Virus record (IMG/VR): IMGVR_UViG_3300028829_003504
Location: 1 to 64,000 of that record
Source of the DNA: a virus
DNA length: 64,000 bases
Reading direction: 5' to 3' (one strand)
This document shows, piece after piece, positions 34,770 to 43,277 of the stretch. The notes under the pieces are model-generated. The model was not told where the DNA came from. It saw nothing but the letters and a program-made list of their open reading frames with translations, and did no database searches. The stretch's first letter is position 1, and each line of letters opens with the position of its first letter. A program made the translations under genes and the position numbers.

Positions 34770-35699
34770 TTATATTTCTGTACATAGATTGGTAACGATA
34801 ACCTCAATAGTATTATTGGACTTGCCTGAGTCAGAGGCTCTATTTAAAACGTAAGCCTGACCCTTGCCTGTGAATTCAGGAAATCTTACATTAAGGTTAC
34901 TACTATTATTTTTAATCCAACGTATTAATAGGTTGTTGACATGTCGCCTATGTTTCAGTACATTAGATAGCATAAACTTAATGTTATTATCCAACATGTA
35001 CTGTAGGTGATTTAAAAGTTCCTCCTCAAGTCCTTCTGACCAATCACCCGCATATACGTTGTCTCCGCTTGCTAGGTAAGGAGGGTCAAAGTAGAATATC
35101 TGGTACTTGTTGCGGTTCATATACTCGGCATTGTACAGTGTACGCTTTAAATACCTTTGATATGACATACGGGACATACGGACTTGCTTGAAGCTCTCTA
35201 ACCACTTCGTTATCTTGTTAGTCCTGTCCTTACCCTCGACAAATCCACGCTTACCCCAGGAATAGTTGAACTCACCTGAACCGTTGAATCTTATTAATGA
35301 ACTAAATGCGTGTTTAGATAGCACCCAAAGTTTGAAAGGGCCTGGGTTCTCATTATAGTAATCCCGAAAAGCATAAAAGGCTTTCTCTTTCTTTAGGGCG
35401 TCTTTAGCAGAAGTACCTTTACCTAAACCCCACTTCTCCACGTGGTAATCCAAGCCGTCGGCAATCTGCCTTGGATTGCCTGCGCTCTGCAATCTCCTGA
35501 GGACCGAGAAGACATTACGGTCAATCTCATTATATCGAACTATATGAGACTTATCTAACATGTTAATTCCAACTGTGCCGCTTCCACCAAACACGTCATG
35601 GAATATATCACAAGCAGGCATTAAACTTCTTAACTCAGGTATCAATCTATACTTACTTCCTTGGTATGATAGTAGCGACCTTATTGTTTTATACGACAT
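34770..35699 (-). CDS. DNA adenine methyltransferase (Dam family)
   Basis: 309 residues. SLLSYQGSKYRLIP and DVFGGSGTVGINM form the S-adenosylmethionine pocket; YFDPPYLASGDNVY carries the DPPY catalytic motif. The order FxGxG then DPPY fits the alpha class of T4/E. coli Dam enzymes, which methylate adenine (often GATC). Probably protects phage DNA or times packaging. It is the last gene of its operon and overlaps the preceding gene by 11 bases. Confidence 0.9.
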   Translation of the reverse strand: MSYKTIRSLLSYQGSKYRLIPELRSLMPACDIFHDVFGGSGTVGINMLDKSHIVRYNEIDRNVFSVLRRLQSAGNPRQIADGLDYHVEKWGLGKGTSAKDALKKEKAFYAFRDYYNENPGPFKLWVLSKHAFSSLIRFNGSGEFNYSWGKRGFVEGKDRTNKITKWLESFKQVRMSRMSYQRYLKRTLYNAEYMNRNKYQIFYFDPPYLASGDNVYAGDWSEGLEEELLNHLQYMLDNNIKFMLSNVLKHRRHVNNLLIRWIKNNSSNLNVRFPEFTGKGQAYVLNRASDSGKSNNTIEVIVTNLCTEI

Positions 35700-35928
35700 T
35701 GGCTTTTCTCAATAGAATTATTTGACTTTCAGATAAGAAGTCACCGTTACTTAGTTCATAGATTAATATATTACGGCCGAATGAATCTCGGTAAATCCCC
35801 ACACTTTTAACTGTATGTTCTGTTTGGCTTATGATAGCACCGCAGCATCCTGAAGGTATGGTCCGTACTACTAAGTCACCTATGCCAATTTTTAGCTTTA
35901 GTTCTGCTAGAACTCTCTCTATATCCAT
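35689..35928 (-). CDS. Small hypothetical protein
   Basis: 79 residues, ATG with AAGGAG upstream. Beta-rich (GDLVVRTIPSGCCGAII, ILIYELSNGDFLSE), suggesting a small SH3-like barrel. Overlaps the Dam gene. A stem GGTCCAA/TTGGACC lies between it and the next upstream gene. Confidence 0.55.
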   Translation of the reverse strand: MDIERVLAELKLKIGIGDLVVRTIPSGCCGAIISQTEHTVKSVGIYRDSFGRNILIYELSNGDFLSESQIILLRKANVV

Positions 35929-35985
35929 ACAACTCCTTAAAGGTCCAAGACTTATGTGCTTACCTTGCCTTTGGTTTGGACCACA

Positions 35986-36348
35986 TCATGCAGCTCTCTT
36001 GCGTTGGCGTTTAAGTTTATTTCTATTGACGTTGACTTTAGGCTCTAGGCCTCCATCCATTTGACGCATCGCTTTCAAGAATACATTATCTTTAGGGTGG
36101 CAGTCAGGAGAACTAGCCACTCCGCAGGTTGACCAAAAGAACTGATCAAATATCCAATCCGCTTTCTCAGGAAGTCGCTGGAGGACTTCACACATTTCAG
36201 CCACAGCAGGCTCTTTAGTTTTCTTAGCTACCTGCTTTGCTTCGTTAAAGAAGAAGAAGGTACGGTCGACACCGCTTACGTTCTGTATTAGACTGTTCCA
36301 ACTGAGTGCCGTGTGGACACAGAAATCTAAGATGCAATCTTGTCTCAT
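35986..36348 (-). CDS. Hypothetical protein
   Basis: 120 residues from the ATG at 36348, which overlaps the upstream stop (ATGA); an earlier ATG at 36414 would force a large overlap. Helical, Cys- and Trp-containing, with a strongly basic C-terminus (NRNKLKRQRKRAA). No family recognised. Confidence 0.5.
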   Translation of the reverse strand: MRQDCILDFCVHTALSWNSLIQNVSGVDRTFFFFNEAKQVAKKTKEPAVAEMCEVLQRLPEKADWIFDQFFWSTCGVASSPDCHPKDNVFLKAMRQMDGGLEPKVNVNRNKLKRQRKRAA

Positions 36349-36650
36349 TCTAGTACCAATGTTATGTTGATGGGAAATGGCGAGCAACGACCATAGCCTA
36401 TAATACCGTTGCAAAACTTAAGGTCATCTGATACACCGAGACCTACATCAGATCCTATTTCAGTTAGTCTGTACTTGTGGTGTTTACCTAGAAGGCCTGA
36501 GGCGGGTCTTGCCGATAGCTCACTGTGTTTAAGTAAGTTCATAGTTTTTAAATGTGCGGTATCTTTAAGAATTTTAGAGCATCTCTTGGCATTTGCCTTA
36601 ATCTTAGCAGCTTTGTTAACTTTCTTTTTCTTTGTTTTTGGATTTGTCAT
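36345..36650 (-). CDS. Small Lys-rich protein
   Basis: 101 residues from ATG at 36650, with AGGGGG 7 bases upstream. The first 25 residues are mostly Lys and Asn; the C-terminal part (KYRLTEIGSDVGLG) is short alpha/beta. Possibly nucleic-acid binding. Coupled to the next gene by ATGA. Confidence 0.5.
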   Translation of the reverse strand: MTNPKTKKKKVNKAAKIKANAKRCSKILKDTAHLKTMNLLKHSELSARPASGLLGKHHKYRLTEIGSDVGLGVSDDLKFCNGIIGYGRCSPFPINITLVLE

Positions 36651-36652
36651 AA

Positions 36653-36730
36653 TCAACCCCCTAATGAGTTAAGTAAATCGACTGCGGCTTTCGGGGCAAA
36701 GTCTATTTGCTTATCCCTCAGAGCAGTCAT
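36653..36730 (-). CDS. Very small ORF filling the operon gap
   Basis: 25 codons, MTALRDKQIDFAPKAAVDLL then NSLGG. The ATG lies two bases after the upstream stop, with GAGAG 8 bases before it, and the ORF ends two bases before the next start, inside its ribosome site. Tight packing is the only support. Confidence 0.4.
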   Translation of the reverse strand: MTALRDKQIDFAPKAAVDLLNSLGG

Positions 36731-36732
36731 AG

Positions 36733-37089
36733 CTAATCTCTCTTTATAGGCTTACTAGGCTTAGGCATAACAGAAGTCTCAGCCCCTGCTAAGCATTCGC
36801 TATTAATTATATCACACGCTTTAGTCAGAACAATATGGTGCGTACTTTTCTCCGCGCGTAATACCGTACGCTCATGGCGGAGTTGTTCAAGACGGTCACG
36901 ATCAGAAGTTAATTGTTCTACTGCGGCCTTGTAGCTGACGTACCCGGTAGTTCCTGCTGCACCTCTTAAATGTACCTCTTCACCTTTAAGACGTTTAATA
37001 TCATCTTCTATGTAGGCACACTTATCACGGAGTTGGCTTATAGCACTGGTGATGTCATCCATTGTTATTGACTGTGGATTATATTTCAT
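36733..37089 (-). CDS. Hypothetical coiled-coil protein
   Basis: 118 residues, mostly charged helix (AISQLRDKCAYIEDDIKRLK; LTSDRDRLEQLRHERTVLRA), expected to form a coiled coil. Preceded by the AAACTGTAAATA motif 30 bases upstream, so it heads an operon running to the Dam gene. Confidence 0.6.
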   Translation of the reverse strand: MKYNPQSITMDDITSAISQLRDKCAYIEDDIKRLKGEEVHLRGAAGTTGYVSYKAAVEQLTSDRDRLEQLRHERTVLRAEKSTHHIVLTKACDIINSECLAGAETSVMPKPSKPIKRD

Positions 37090-37118
37090 GGGATTCCTTA
37101 ATCGGGTTGCTTAACTAG

Positions 37119-37130
37119 TATTTACAGTTT
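37119..37130 (-). promoter_or_regulatory. AAACTGTAAATA promoter motif
   Basis: Exact motif on the minus strand, 30 bases before the ATG at 37089 and 13 bases after the UUCG terminator. The same word occurs before several other minus-strand genes. Confidence 0.6.
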
Positions 37131-37142
37131 CTTCCTTTAGAT

Positions 37143-37174
37143 AAAAAAAGGGCAGCCGAAGCTACCCTTTTTTT
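37143..37174 (-). terminator. UUCG-loop terminator after the PEP-CTERM gene
   Basis: On the minus strand, seven A, GGGTAGC, TTCG, GCTGCCC, then seven T. It ends the PEP-CTERM transcript and may also work on the other strand. Confidence 0.85.
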
Positions 37175-37202
37175 GTAACGCTTACTTTAAGTCACGAGAT
37201 TT

Positions 37203-37991
37203 TTAGTTCTTGCGTTTTTTAACAGAAACGCCCATCGCTAATAATGCAATACCCATTAGCGCTAATGGTTTTGGTTCTGGTACTTCTACGGCTGTAATAC
37301 TACCGACTGTAACATCAAAAGACCGCACTCTATGTCCTTCAGGCAGGTCTTCACCACCGATAAAGTCTAGGTATTCTGCAGGTGCGGATACATTACCGCC
37401 TACTACGAGTGCCGTAACGTCTGTAAGATCTGCAAACTCAAATACTCCATAATTCAAGAAAGCATTATGAGGAGTCACGTAATCATCATGGCCGGGGCCT
37501 AACACGGTAACCTTTTCAGATTTAGTACCTGCGTCCCACCAAATTTCAACTTCGAATAGGTAGTTTTCATCTGCAAAAACTGTCTCAGTCATGAATGCAC
37601 TAAGCCCTTCTTCCAGGAAATTAACCCCACGCCCAGTAACCAAGTCCATTAAACCGCTTGTGTTGACTTCGGACGAATTGTCTTCACCATCCCACTGCAT
37701 CCAGAAACTTGCGTCCACTGTTGACTGTGCTGAAAAAGACATATTGCCATCGGCTACACCTATCGCGGCAGTATATTCTTCATTCAAGGCACCGTAGTTT
37801 GTAACGACTAAGTCACGCTCGCCTCCCAAGATACCTGCGCCGAATACTGAACTCGAAACAGTCTCACCGACTTCCGCCGTTATGAATTCTTGGTCTGTAT
37901 TAAAAGTATCTATGATACCCGCGTTTGCTACACTTGACATCGAGACTAGTATCACTGCCAGTACTAACAGTATGTTAATAATAGTTTTCAT
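37203..37991 (-). CDS. PEP-CTERM sorted surface protein
   Basis: 262 residues. The N-terminus has a signal peptide (basic MK, hydrophobic core to about residue 22, ANA cleavage site). The body is beta-rich, acidic and low in Cys, like other exported PEP-CTERM proteins. The C-terminus is VPEPKPLALMGIALLAMG then VSVKKRKN: the PEP motif, a transmembrane helix and a basic tail, recognised by exosortase in hosts that make exopolysaccharide. It has its own promoter region (TATAAACA-like, about 35 bases upstream), ribosome site AAAGGAAA and terminator, so it looks like an independent cargo gene. Confidence 0.85.
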   Translation of the reverse strand: MKTIINILLVLAVILVSMSSVANAGIIDTFNTDQEFITAEVGETVSSSVFGAGILGGERDLVVTNYGALNEEYTAAIGVADGNMSFSAQSTVDASFWMQWDGEDNSSEVNTSGLMDLVTGRGVNFLEEGLSAFMTETVFADENYLFEVEIWWDAGTKSEKVTVLGPGHDDYVTPHNAFLNYGVFEFADLTDVTALVVGGNVSAPAEYLDFIGGEDLPEGHRVRSFDVTVGSITAVEVPEPKPLALMGIALLAMGVSVKKRKN

Positions 37992-38498
37992 TTTGTTTCC
38001 TTTATCCGTATGTTTATATTTGGATTAAACAGGAGACCATCAAGGGTCACGGGAGTAATCATTATTAGAGGTGATGACTAGCACCACCTCGTATGAACGC
38101 TTTTTTACTGTGGTAATCACTGTTACGATATTCGGTCTGCACAGGGTTGGATTGTATCAGAAGCGTAATCCCCAAAACGCTATAGTGCTTGGGCTCCGTA
38201 GAACCTATGTGACCTTGATGCGGTCTTATCAAGCTAATCGAGCTGGTGTCAGACTGTGTATTTATGCCTTGCGCCCACAGATTATATATTTGGCGCGCCC
38301 AACCTTCGTCTAACCGTTTTTGGGTGCTTGTATACTTGCAATGTTCTAGACCTAAATCTATCCGCCAGAATCATAAGATATATATGAGAATAAAATGAGT
38401 TGGCAGAAGTCAATGCACTTATACTAGGACCGTTCAGCACGGTTATCCAAAGTAGGACTATGTAGTATTTAAACATATAGCCGCTCTTTACGTTTGTA
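37992..38498. other. Long intergenic region with weak ORF
   Basis: Only one weak ORF is seen on the minus strand (38282-38476, listed separately). GAGGTG/CACCTC forms a stem near 38069-38091. No tRNA could be recognised. The part near 38000-38030 holds the PEP-CTERM promoter region. The rest shows nothing I can assign. Confidence 0.4.
38282..38476 (-). CDS. Possible small secreted or membrane protein
   Basis: 64 residues beginning MFKYYIVLLWITVLNGPSIS, which resembles a signal peptide, then a Arg/Lys-rich tail. A variant of the promoter motif (AAACGTAAA) lies 11 bases upstream, very close; ribosome site is weak. Could equally be a chance ORF. Confidence 0.25.
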   Translation of the reverse strand: MFKYYIVLLWITVLNGPSISALTSANSFYSHIYLMILADRFRSRTLQVYKHPKTVRRRLGAPNI

Positions 38499-39236
38499 TT
38501 AGTTTAAGCCAAGGTGCACTTCAATTGCGTTGGTAAGTGTAGCCATACCAACTTCGACTGATGCAAATATGACCGTGTCACCTGCCTTTAAATCAAGAAA
38601 TATGCTAGGTTGGGTGCGAACAAGTATAAATTTACCGTCCTTCTTAGTTACCATATCCATATCCTGCATAGCTATACTGACGGTACTGGCGTTCCAATCG
38701 TGTTTACTTTTAACGTGTGTCAAGAACGAAGCCCAAGGAATCATTAAGTCACCTGTGATTTTAGGAATGGTAACATCTGTACTTTGGGTTACTGGCTTTC
38801 TTACTGGTATGCGAGCCCGGGCATGCCTAGCACTTAGCTTAGGTTCTACCTCCGGCTTAGTTGGTTCTTCTGAAACCTCCACGGCAGCTTTAGTGTTTTG
38901 CCTATCGTTAAGTTTTCCTAACGTAGAAGCTTCTTTAGACCAAGCTTTCTTTGCGCGGTCCTTAACTTGAGCTTCAACCTCAAGCTTAGCCTTCATCTCT
39001 TCTCTATTCTTTTTAGTGAGAGTAGAGTTCCACCAGCCATTCATTTTAATTTCATTAAGTTCAACTAATCCTGATTTCTGTAGCAATTCAATAACTTTCT
39101 TACGTTTGATTTTCTTAGTCACGGTTAAGTCATAGATTACGTCGAAGGCTTTTGACAATTGTACGTAAATAGCGCTTTCGTGTTCAGGCTCTGTCTCATT
39201 CGCTAATTCTGCGAACTTTCTTAGATCTAATTCCAT
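38499..39236 (-). CDS. Hypothetical protein, possible DNA-binding N-terminus
   Basis: 245 residues, AAGGAG-like site upstream. Residues about 35-60 (KKIKRKKVIELLQKSGLVEL) look like a helix-turn-helix; the middle is a charged Pro/Lys linker; the last 90 residues are alpha/beta with KAGDTVIFASVEVG. No known family. Sits downstream of guanylate kinase. Confidence 0.5.
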   Translation of the reverse strand: MELDLRKFAELANETEPEHESAIYVQLSKAFDVIYDLTVTKKIKRKKVIELLQKSGLVELNEIKMNGWWNSTLTKKNREEMKAKLEVEAQVKDRAKKAWSKEASTLGKLNDRQNTKAAVEVSEEPTKPEVEPKLSARHARARIPVRKPVTQSTDVTIPKITGDLMIPWASFLTHVKSKHDWNASTVSIAMQDMDMVTKKDGKFILVRTQPSIFLDLKAGDTVIFASVEVGMATLTNAIEVHLGLN

Positions 39237-39247
39237 AAGGAGGCTCC

Positions 39248-39793
39248 TTAATATACGTGTTTATGTATGCAACCTAAAGCTCTAGTAGCGGCTTGGCTAA
39301 GGTTATCGTTTGTAATTCTGTATGTGTACTTGAACGCGTGGCACACTTCGTCTTCGGCAATATGGATACGTCTTTCGATTTCATCTTCTTTATCACCACG
39401 CTTCTTAAGACGCTTTCTTAAAATATCAATACTAGGAGGTTCTATGAATATAGAAACCACATTGTCGTACTTTTCAATAAAGGCATCAGCGCCATTTATA
39501 TCTAATATGATAATAGGATGTCTGTCACTGCTCTCCACGTCCTTAAGGGATGATATAGTAGTACCGTACAGGTTACCGTTGTATTCATTATACTCAATGA
39601 ATTCTTCCCGGGCGGCCATCATTTCAAAGCTGCTTCGCTCCATAAAATGATAGTCTATGCCATTCTTTTCGTCGTCGCGTTGGTTACGACTTGTATGAGT
39701 TACAACCGTAGCTAGACTTTTATTCCACGTTAAAAGTTTCTTTAGTATAGAATCTTTTCCTACACCACTAGGCCCTATTAGTACTATTATCAT
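39248..39793 (-). CDS. gmk: Guanylate kinase
   Basis: 181 residues, usual length about 200. P-loop IGPSGVGKDS, THTSRNQR (GMP-binding TSR), EFIEYNEYNGNLYGT and the ILDINGAD segment are all typical of guanylate kinases; IERRIHIAEDE is the adenine-binding region. It converts GMP or dGMP to the diphosphate, raising dGTP supply for replication. Confidence 0.9.
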   Translation of the reverse strand: MIIVLIGPSGVGKDSILKKLLTWNKSLATVVTHTSRNQRDDEKNGIDYHFMERSSFEMMAAREEFIEYNEYNGNLYGTTISSLKDVESSDRHPIIILDINGADAFIEKYDNVVSIFIEPPSIDILRKRLKKRGDKEDEIERRIHIAEDEVCHAFKYTYRITNDNLSQAATRALGCIHKHVY

Positions 39794-39796
39794 CGA

Positions 39797-40087
39797 TTAC
39801 TCAGTTTTAATTTTTGTTATTTTTACGGCGCCTGAATCATTAACAACGACTTCAAATTTGAAGTCGTTCAGTCTGCACCATTCCTCTATCAACCAGACAG
39901 CCTTAGTGCTATCTCCGTGATAACTTACGTTTACATTTTCGAACTCAGCTATTATGAATTTGGCAGTAGCTAGAGTGAAATTAGAAGTGCTTTGGGGATA
40001 ACGTAGTTCAAACTTAGGATTAGGTATAAGTACATCGAAGTTATTGCCTGATAGTTCTTTATTTAGAAAAGATGGTTTGACTGGCAT
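39797..40087 (-). CDS. Small hypothetical protein
   Basis: 96 residues from ATG at 40087, chosen for GGGAG 6 bases upstream instead of the ATG at 40099. It overlaps the end of the previous gene by 29 bases. Beta-rich with a short helix; no family recognised. Confidence 0.5.
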   Translation of the reverse strand: MPVKPSFLNKELSGNNFDVLIPNPKFELRYPQSTSNFTLATAKFIIAEFENVNVSYHGDSTKAVWLIEEWCRLNDFKFEVVVNDSGAVKITKIKTE

Positions 40088-40730
40088 CAGAACTCCCATA
40101 CGTCATTTCTATAGCAAGTTCAGGATCACCCCCACTAGCGGTGTCTACGTTATTATGCAAATGGCAATCCTTAAACAGCATTTTAGTAATAGGTTTACCT
40201 CCGTACTTGCGAGTACACTTACCTCTAGGTAACTTAGCACCTTTAGAAAACGCATCGTTCTTCATCAAATAATATCCTTCAGGACAATCTTCTTGCCAGG
40301 GTACTGAGTATATATCGATGTCAGTACCTATAGGAGGAACGTCTTTCTGCTCAATAGGATTGACCATATCAACCCATCTGTTGAAGATACTCCCAATAGG
40401 CTTATGTTCTTCAAATAATACATCGAATGAACCTCGTATACTTGCTGACTTATCTCGGAATCCCATAGGCTCTTGAGGTCTATCTAGGATAGCTACATTA
40501 ACCTTACTATCTCTACTTATAGCAGTTGACATAGCGCGACCAAAAGTAGCGTCATGCCCTAATATAACAGGCTTGAACTCCGAGCATTTACCTATTACCT
40601 TAGGTAAGCTATTAAACTCAATAGTAACGCCACTTAGTTTTAATTCAGGTCTTTTCAATCGATCCAGTGCCTGTTCGTGTATCTCTGCGGACCAAACATC
40701 CTTGGGTGTACCACCAGTCTTGTTAGTCAT
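40059..40730 (-). CDS. Hypothetical protein
   Basis: 223 residues. Contains ATFGRAMSTAISRD and DCPEGYYLMKNDAFSKGAKLPRGKCTR; the second part is Cys/Gly-containing and may bind metal. The start overlaps the DHH gene by 8 bases. No domain recognised. Confidence 0.55.
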   Translation of the reverse strand: MTNKTGGTPKDVWSAEIHEQALDRLKRPELKLSGVTIEFNSLPKVIGKCSEFKPVILGHDATFGRAMSTAISRDSKVNVAILDRPQEPMGFRDKSASIRGSFDVLFEEHKPIGSIFNRWVDMVNPIEQKDVPPIGTDIDIYSVPWQEDCPEGYYLMKNDAFSKGAKLPRGKCTRKYGGKPITKMLFKDCHLHNNVDTASGGDPELAIEMTYGSSDASQTIFSK

Positions 40731-41613
40731 TTAGTATATCCCAAAGTCGCTGTTTAGTAATTGTCGCACCTGCTGCATTCGTATGACCACCGCCTCCAAA
40801 TGCCTCAGCATGGTCGCGGGCAGAATGGTCGGCACTCCTAAAGCTCAGGTTAACTTCATCGTTCTTATCAATAGCGTAACACATAATGGTATCGTGTTTA
40901 TCTTTAATAGATTCAGCCAACTCACTAATAATATGTCCGGGGCAGTTAACTGCAAATACATTACCTTTACTTAGCTTAATAACACTACCACGCGCAACAT
41001 GGTCGCTAATCATTTTATCAACGTAGCTTAAAACCGCTTTACCTTGTTGAATAAACTTAACATAGAAGGCGCTATTTACATTAACCTTGTTTAAGGTGAA
41101 GTCTGAGTAAAGAGCAAGAGATATCTCACCGATAGGAGTTGCTTGCAGTGCAAGGTGTACAGCTTTAGCATTGGGGAAATCTTGCTGCCATCCTTTACGC
41201 CATAGGTCTCTTCTACCTACATCCTCCACTATCGGGTGGTAAGGTGTTTTGTATAGATAATCCCAAGCTAGCATAGCTCCTGAACGGTCGATGTCGAGTA
41301 CTAGTTCTACTGACTCAGGTATAGTACCTTCATCGGACATTAATTTAAGGGCATCTATGGCTTTACCGTGATGATCCATCATAGTAACATGATTAGACTT
41401 GGTTGCCAGTAAGGTAAGGTCTGCGCCGTGAAAAGAAAAGTCAACAACAAAGATTCGATGGTAAACACCTTCGTCGATATCAGGTAGGGGCTCACTGTAT
41501 TTAACAGCCTGCATTATAATTTCGTGGTCTTTACTTCGGAAGTAAGAGTGGACAACTGCTGCTGCGGTTTTACCGTCGTTACATTGGGCATGGTACATAA
41601 CTAGAATTTTCAT
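40723..41613 (-). CDS. DHH/DHHA1 family phosphoesterase
   Basis: 296 residues. N-terminal CNDGKTAAAVVHSYF, FVVDFSFHGADL and MMDHHGKAID carry the aspartates and histidines of the DHH metal site; the C-terminal AFGGGGHTNAAG is the DHHA1 substrate-binding loop. Family members degrade short RNA or cyclic dinucleotides; a phage copy could recycle nucleotides or blunt nucleotide-based host signalling. The latter is only a possibility. Confidence 0.85.
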   Translation of the reverse strand: MKILVMYHAQCNDGKTAAAVVHSYFRSKDHEIIMQAVKYSEPLPDIDEGVYHRIFVVDFSFHGADLTLLATKSNHVTMMDHHGKAIDALKLMSDEGTIPESVELVLDIDRSGAMLAWDYLYKTPYHPIVEDVGRRDLWRKGWQQDFPNAKAVHLALQATPIGEISLALYSDFTLNKVNVNSAFYVKFIQQGKAVLSYVDKMISDHVARGSVIKLSKGNVFAVNCPGHIISELAESIKDKHDTIMCYAIDKNDEVNLSFRSADHSARDHAEAFGGGGHTNAAGATITKQRLWDILND

Positions 41614-42328
41614 AAATACTACCTGATATAGTTTTCCTATTAAGTTAAAATTTGACGGCTAACAGATCGCTACATGCTACCGAGTATGCAGTGGAGGGCT
41701 ACTACCTTTGAATCCGGTAGCCCGAAATGCGATAACCTGTCTCCCTAACTGGGTCGTCCTGGACATAATTATCCATTCAGTTTACTATAATACGATAGCA
41801 GTTAGAGGTCTGGACCTAGGATTACATTGAGGGAAAAGGGCTAGAAAGTTACCCGATAAAACTCTATATTGTAACCAACTGATTAAATGATCAGTTCCGA
41901 TACACATGACAGTCAGAGGCTAGACTCTGTTCGCTACTCTGACTGGGACTCAAAATTAGGTTGACGATTAACAAACTCTGCTTATCATGAAGCTAAGGAA
42001 CACGTCTCCTTAAGGCAGCTATAAATAACCACCTTTCAGGGACACGCTGCTTGCGATCTCGTCTTCTCAGATTGCCTTTGGTTGAGATTAAGTAATTGCC
42101 TACTAAGCCTGGCCCCCGCTAAAAAGCATCCGCCAGTTATTTTCTCTATGATACACACTGAGTTCTGGGCTAAAGATATATCGACTGATTGAAGGATGGT
42201 TGGGCACCCTAACTGCTGTCATTATACCAATACCTTATATCCGAGGCATTCCGATTCGGTCGATAGTCTATCAATTAAACTAAACTATCAGTGAGCAGAT
42301 TTTTACATTTGAGTTTAAATTACATTCG
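41614..42328. other. 715-base gene-free region rich in hairpins
   Basis: No ORF of useful length and no recognisable tRNA on either strand. Perfect stems include GGGCTAC/GTAGCCC (41696-41702/41717-41723), CTAACTG/CAGTTAG (41745-41751/41799-41805), AACTGAT/ATCAGTT (41877-41883/41890-41896) and CAGTCAGAG/CTCTGACTG (41910-41918/41937-41945). A weak variant of the promoter motif (AAATGTAAAA) lies near 42301-42310. It may be an untranslated RNA, an origin, or the remains of genes. Confidence 0.45.
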
Positions 42329-42514
42329 TCAACGAATTAAATCTTCCGTAGGACTTATACTATAGTAAGAATTCATGCAGTCTGCATCGGTACAAAAGCG
42401 ATTACCTTGATCATCCCCATATACTCTAGAATTACATTTGTTGTGAAATTTAGCTAGGCTGTTAATCCAAAATTGATGTGGACCAAGTTTTATATCATCA
42501 TTAACTTTACTCAT
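42329..42514 (-). CDS. Small Cys-containing hypothetical protein
   Basis: 61 residues with Cys at 28, 42 and 47 and His at 13 and 24, so a metal-binding fold is possible. The promoter motif lies 33 bases upstream. No ribosome site stronger than AAGGATAT. Confidence 0.5.
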   Translation of the reverse strand: MSKVNDDIKLGPHQFWINSLAKFHNKCNSRVYGDDQGNRFCTDADCMNSYYSISPTEDLIR

Positions 42515-42546
42515 AGATTTATATCCTTCGCTACTTGTATCTATTG

Positions 42547-42556
42547 TTTACAGTTT
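42547..42556 (-). promoter_or_regulatory. AAACTGTAAA promoter motif
   Basis: The minus strand reads AAACTGTAAACA here, 33 bases before the ATG at 42514. Confidence 0.5.
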
Positions 42557-42573
42557 AGTTGATTATACTAGAC

Positions 42574-42777
42574 TTAGGCGTCAGACAGCCACGTCATCGT
42601 TTCATGCCAACGAGTTATTGACTTAGACCATTTATATCCATTAGCACCGACGTAGCATACCGTTATAGGATACTCGTCATTAGTGCTATGTTCATTACGG
42701 ATATCATCGACTTCATATATACGGCCGCTATGGTGTTTCCATACACTCCTGAGCGATGGTATTTTATTCTTAGGCAC
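42574..42777 (-). CDS. Small protein resembling DUF1653
   Basis: 67 residues from GTG at 42777, chosen for GGAG 7 bases upstream; it overlaps the previous stop by 8 bases. The body has WKHHSGRIYEVDDI, then ITVCYVGANGYKWSKSITRW, like the short beta-barrel DUF1653-type proteins (xHxGxxYEV...WxRP). Function unknown. Confidence 0.5.
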   Translation of the reverse strand: MPKNKIPSLRSVWKHHSGRIYEVDDIRNEHSTNDEYPITVCYVGANGYKWSKSITRWHETMTWLSDA

Positions 42778-43162
42778 AGTTATTCTCCAGCATAGTAATA
42801 ATGCTTTGGACACATTCCTCTACGTCGAATGACTTAGGTACCATTACGGTCCCGATACGTTCACGCCTAGAGGGTGTGTCTTTAGGTTGAATTATTTGCT
42901 CAACATAGACTTCTCTACCTATTATCTCACCTACCATATTAAGGACAGCGTACATAACTAAAGGCATTTCTTCACACTCTCCGTTAGTCATTGAGGCGTT
43001 AACTCGCCAGTGGTCATCCCGACTGACAGTAGTATTTGGATTTAATCCGACCAGTTGTACTTGCAGTCTTCTACTCACTTCATTTGTAGCGAGTCTTACG
43101 TCAGTACTGCTTCTTACTTCTATAGTCAGCTCGTTCTCGGCTAACCACGTTACTAGGTTCAT
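42770..43162 (-). CDS. Hypothetical protein
   Basis: 130 residues from ATG at 43162 (GGAG 6 bases upstream; two earlier ATGs at 43177 lack this). Alpha/beta, with repeated Val/Arg strands. Follows the promoter motif by 27 bases. No family recognised. Confidence 0.55.
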   Translation of the reverse strand: MNLVTWLAENELTIEVRSSTDVRLATNEVSRRLQVQLVGLNPNTTVSRDDHWRVNASMTNGECEEMPLVMYAVLNMVGEIIGREVYVEQIIQPKDTPSRRERIGTVMVPKSFDVEECVQSIITMLENNCA

Positions 43163-43188
43163 AGTAATCTCCATCATTGCTTACTGTG

Positions 43189-43200
43189 TATTTACAGTTT
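43189..43200 (-). promoter_or_regulatory. AAACTGTAAATA promoter motif
   Basis: Exact motif on the minus strand, 27 bases before the ATG at 43162 and after the terminator of the upstream gene. Confidence 0.6.
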
Positions 43201-43233
43201 TAGTCTACATATCTTTTTACCTACCACAAGCAT

Positions 43234-43267
43234 AAAAAAAGGCACCGAGTCATTACAACAGGGTGCC
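43234..43267 (-). terminator. Rho-independent terminator after the NAMPT gene
   Basis: On the minus strand GGCACC (43267-43262) pairs with GGTGCC (43246-43241), followed by seven T residues. Confidence 0.8.
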
Positions 43268-43277
43268 CTTTATTAAA

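Noticed and set aside
41614-42328. tRNA genes
   Set aside because: No T-loop (GTTCRA) with a matching acceptor stem was found on either strand; the stems present do not form a cloverleaf.
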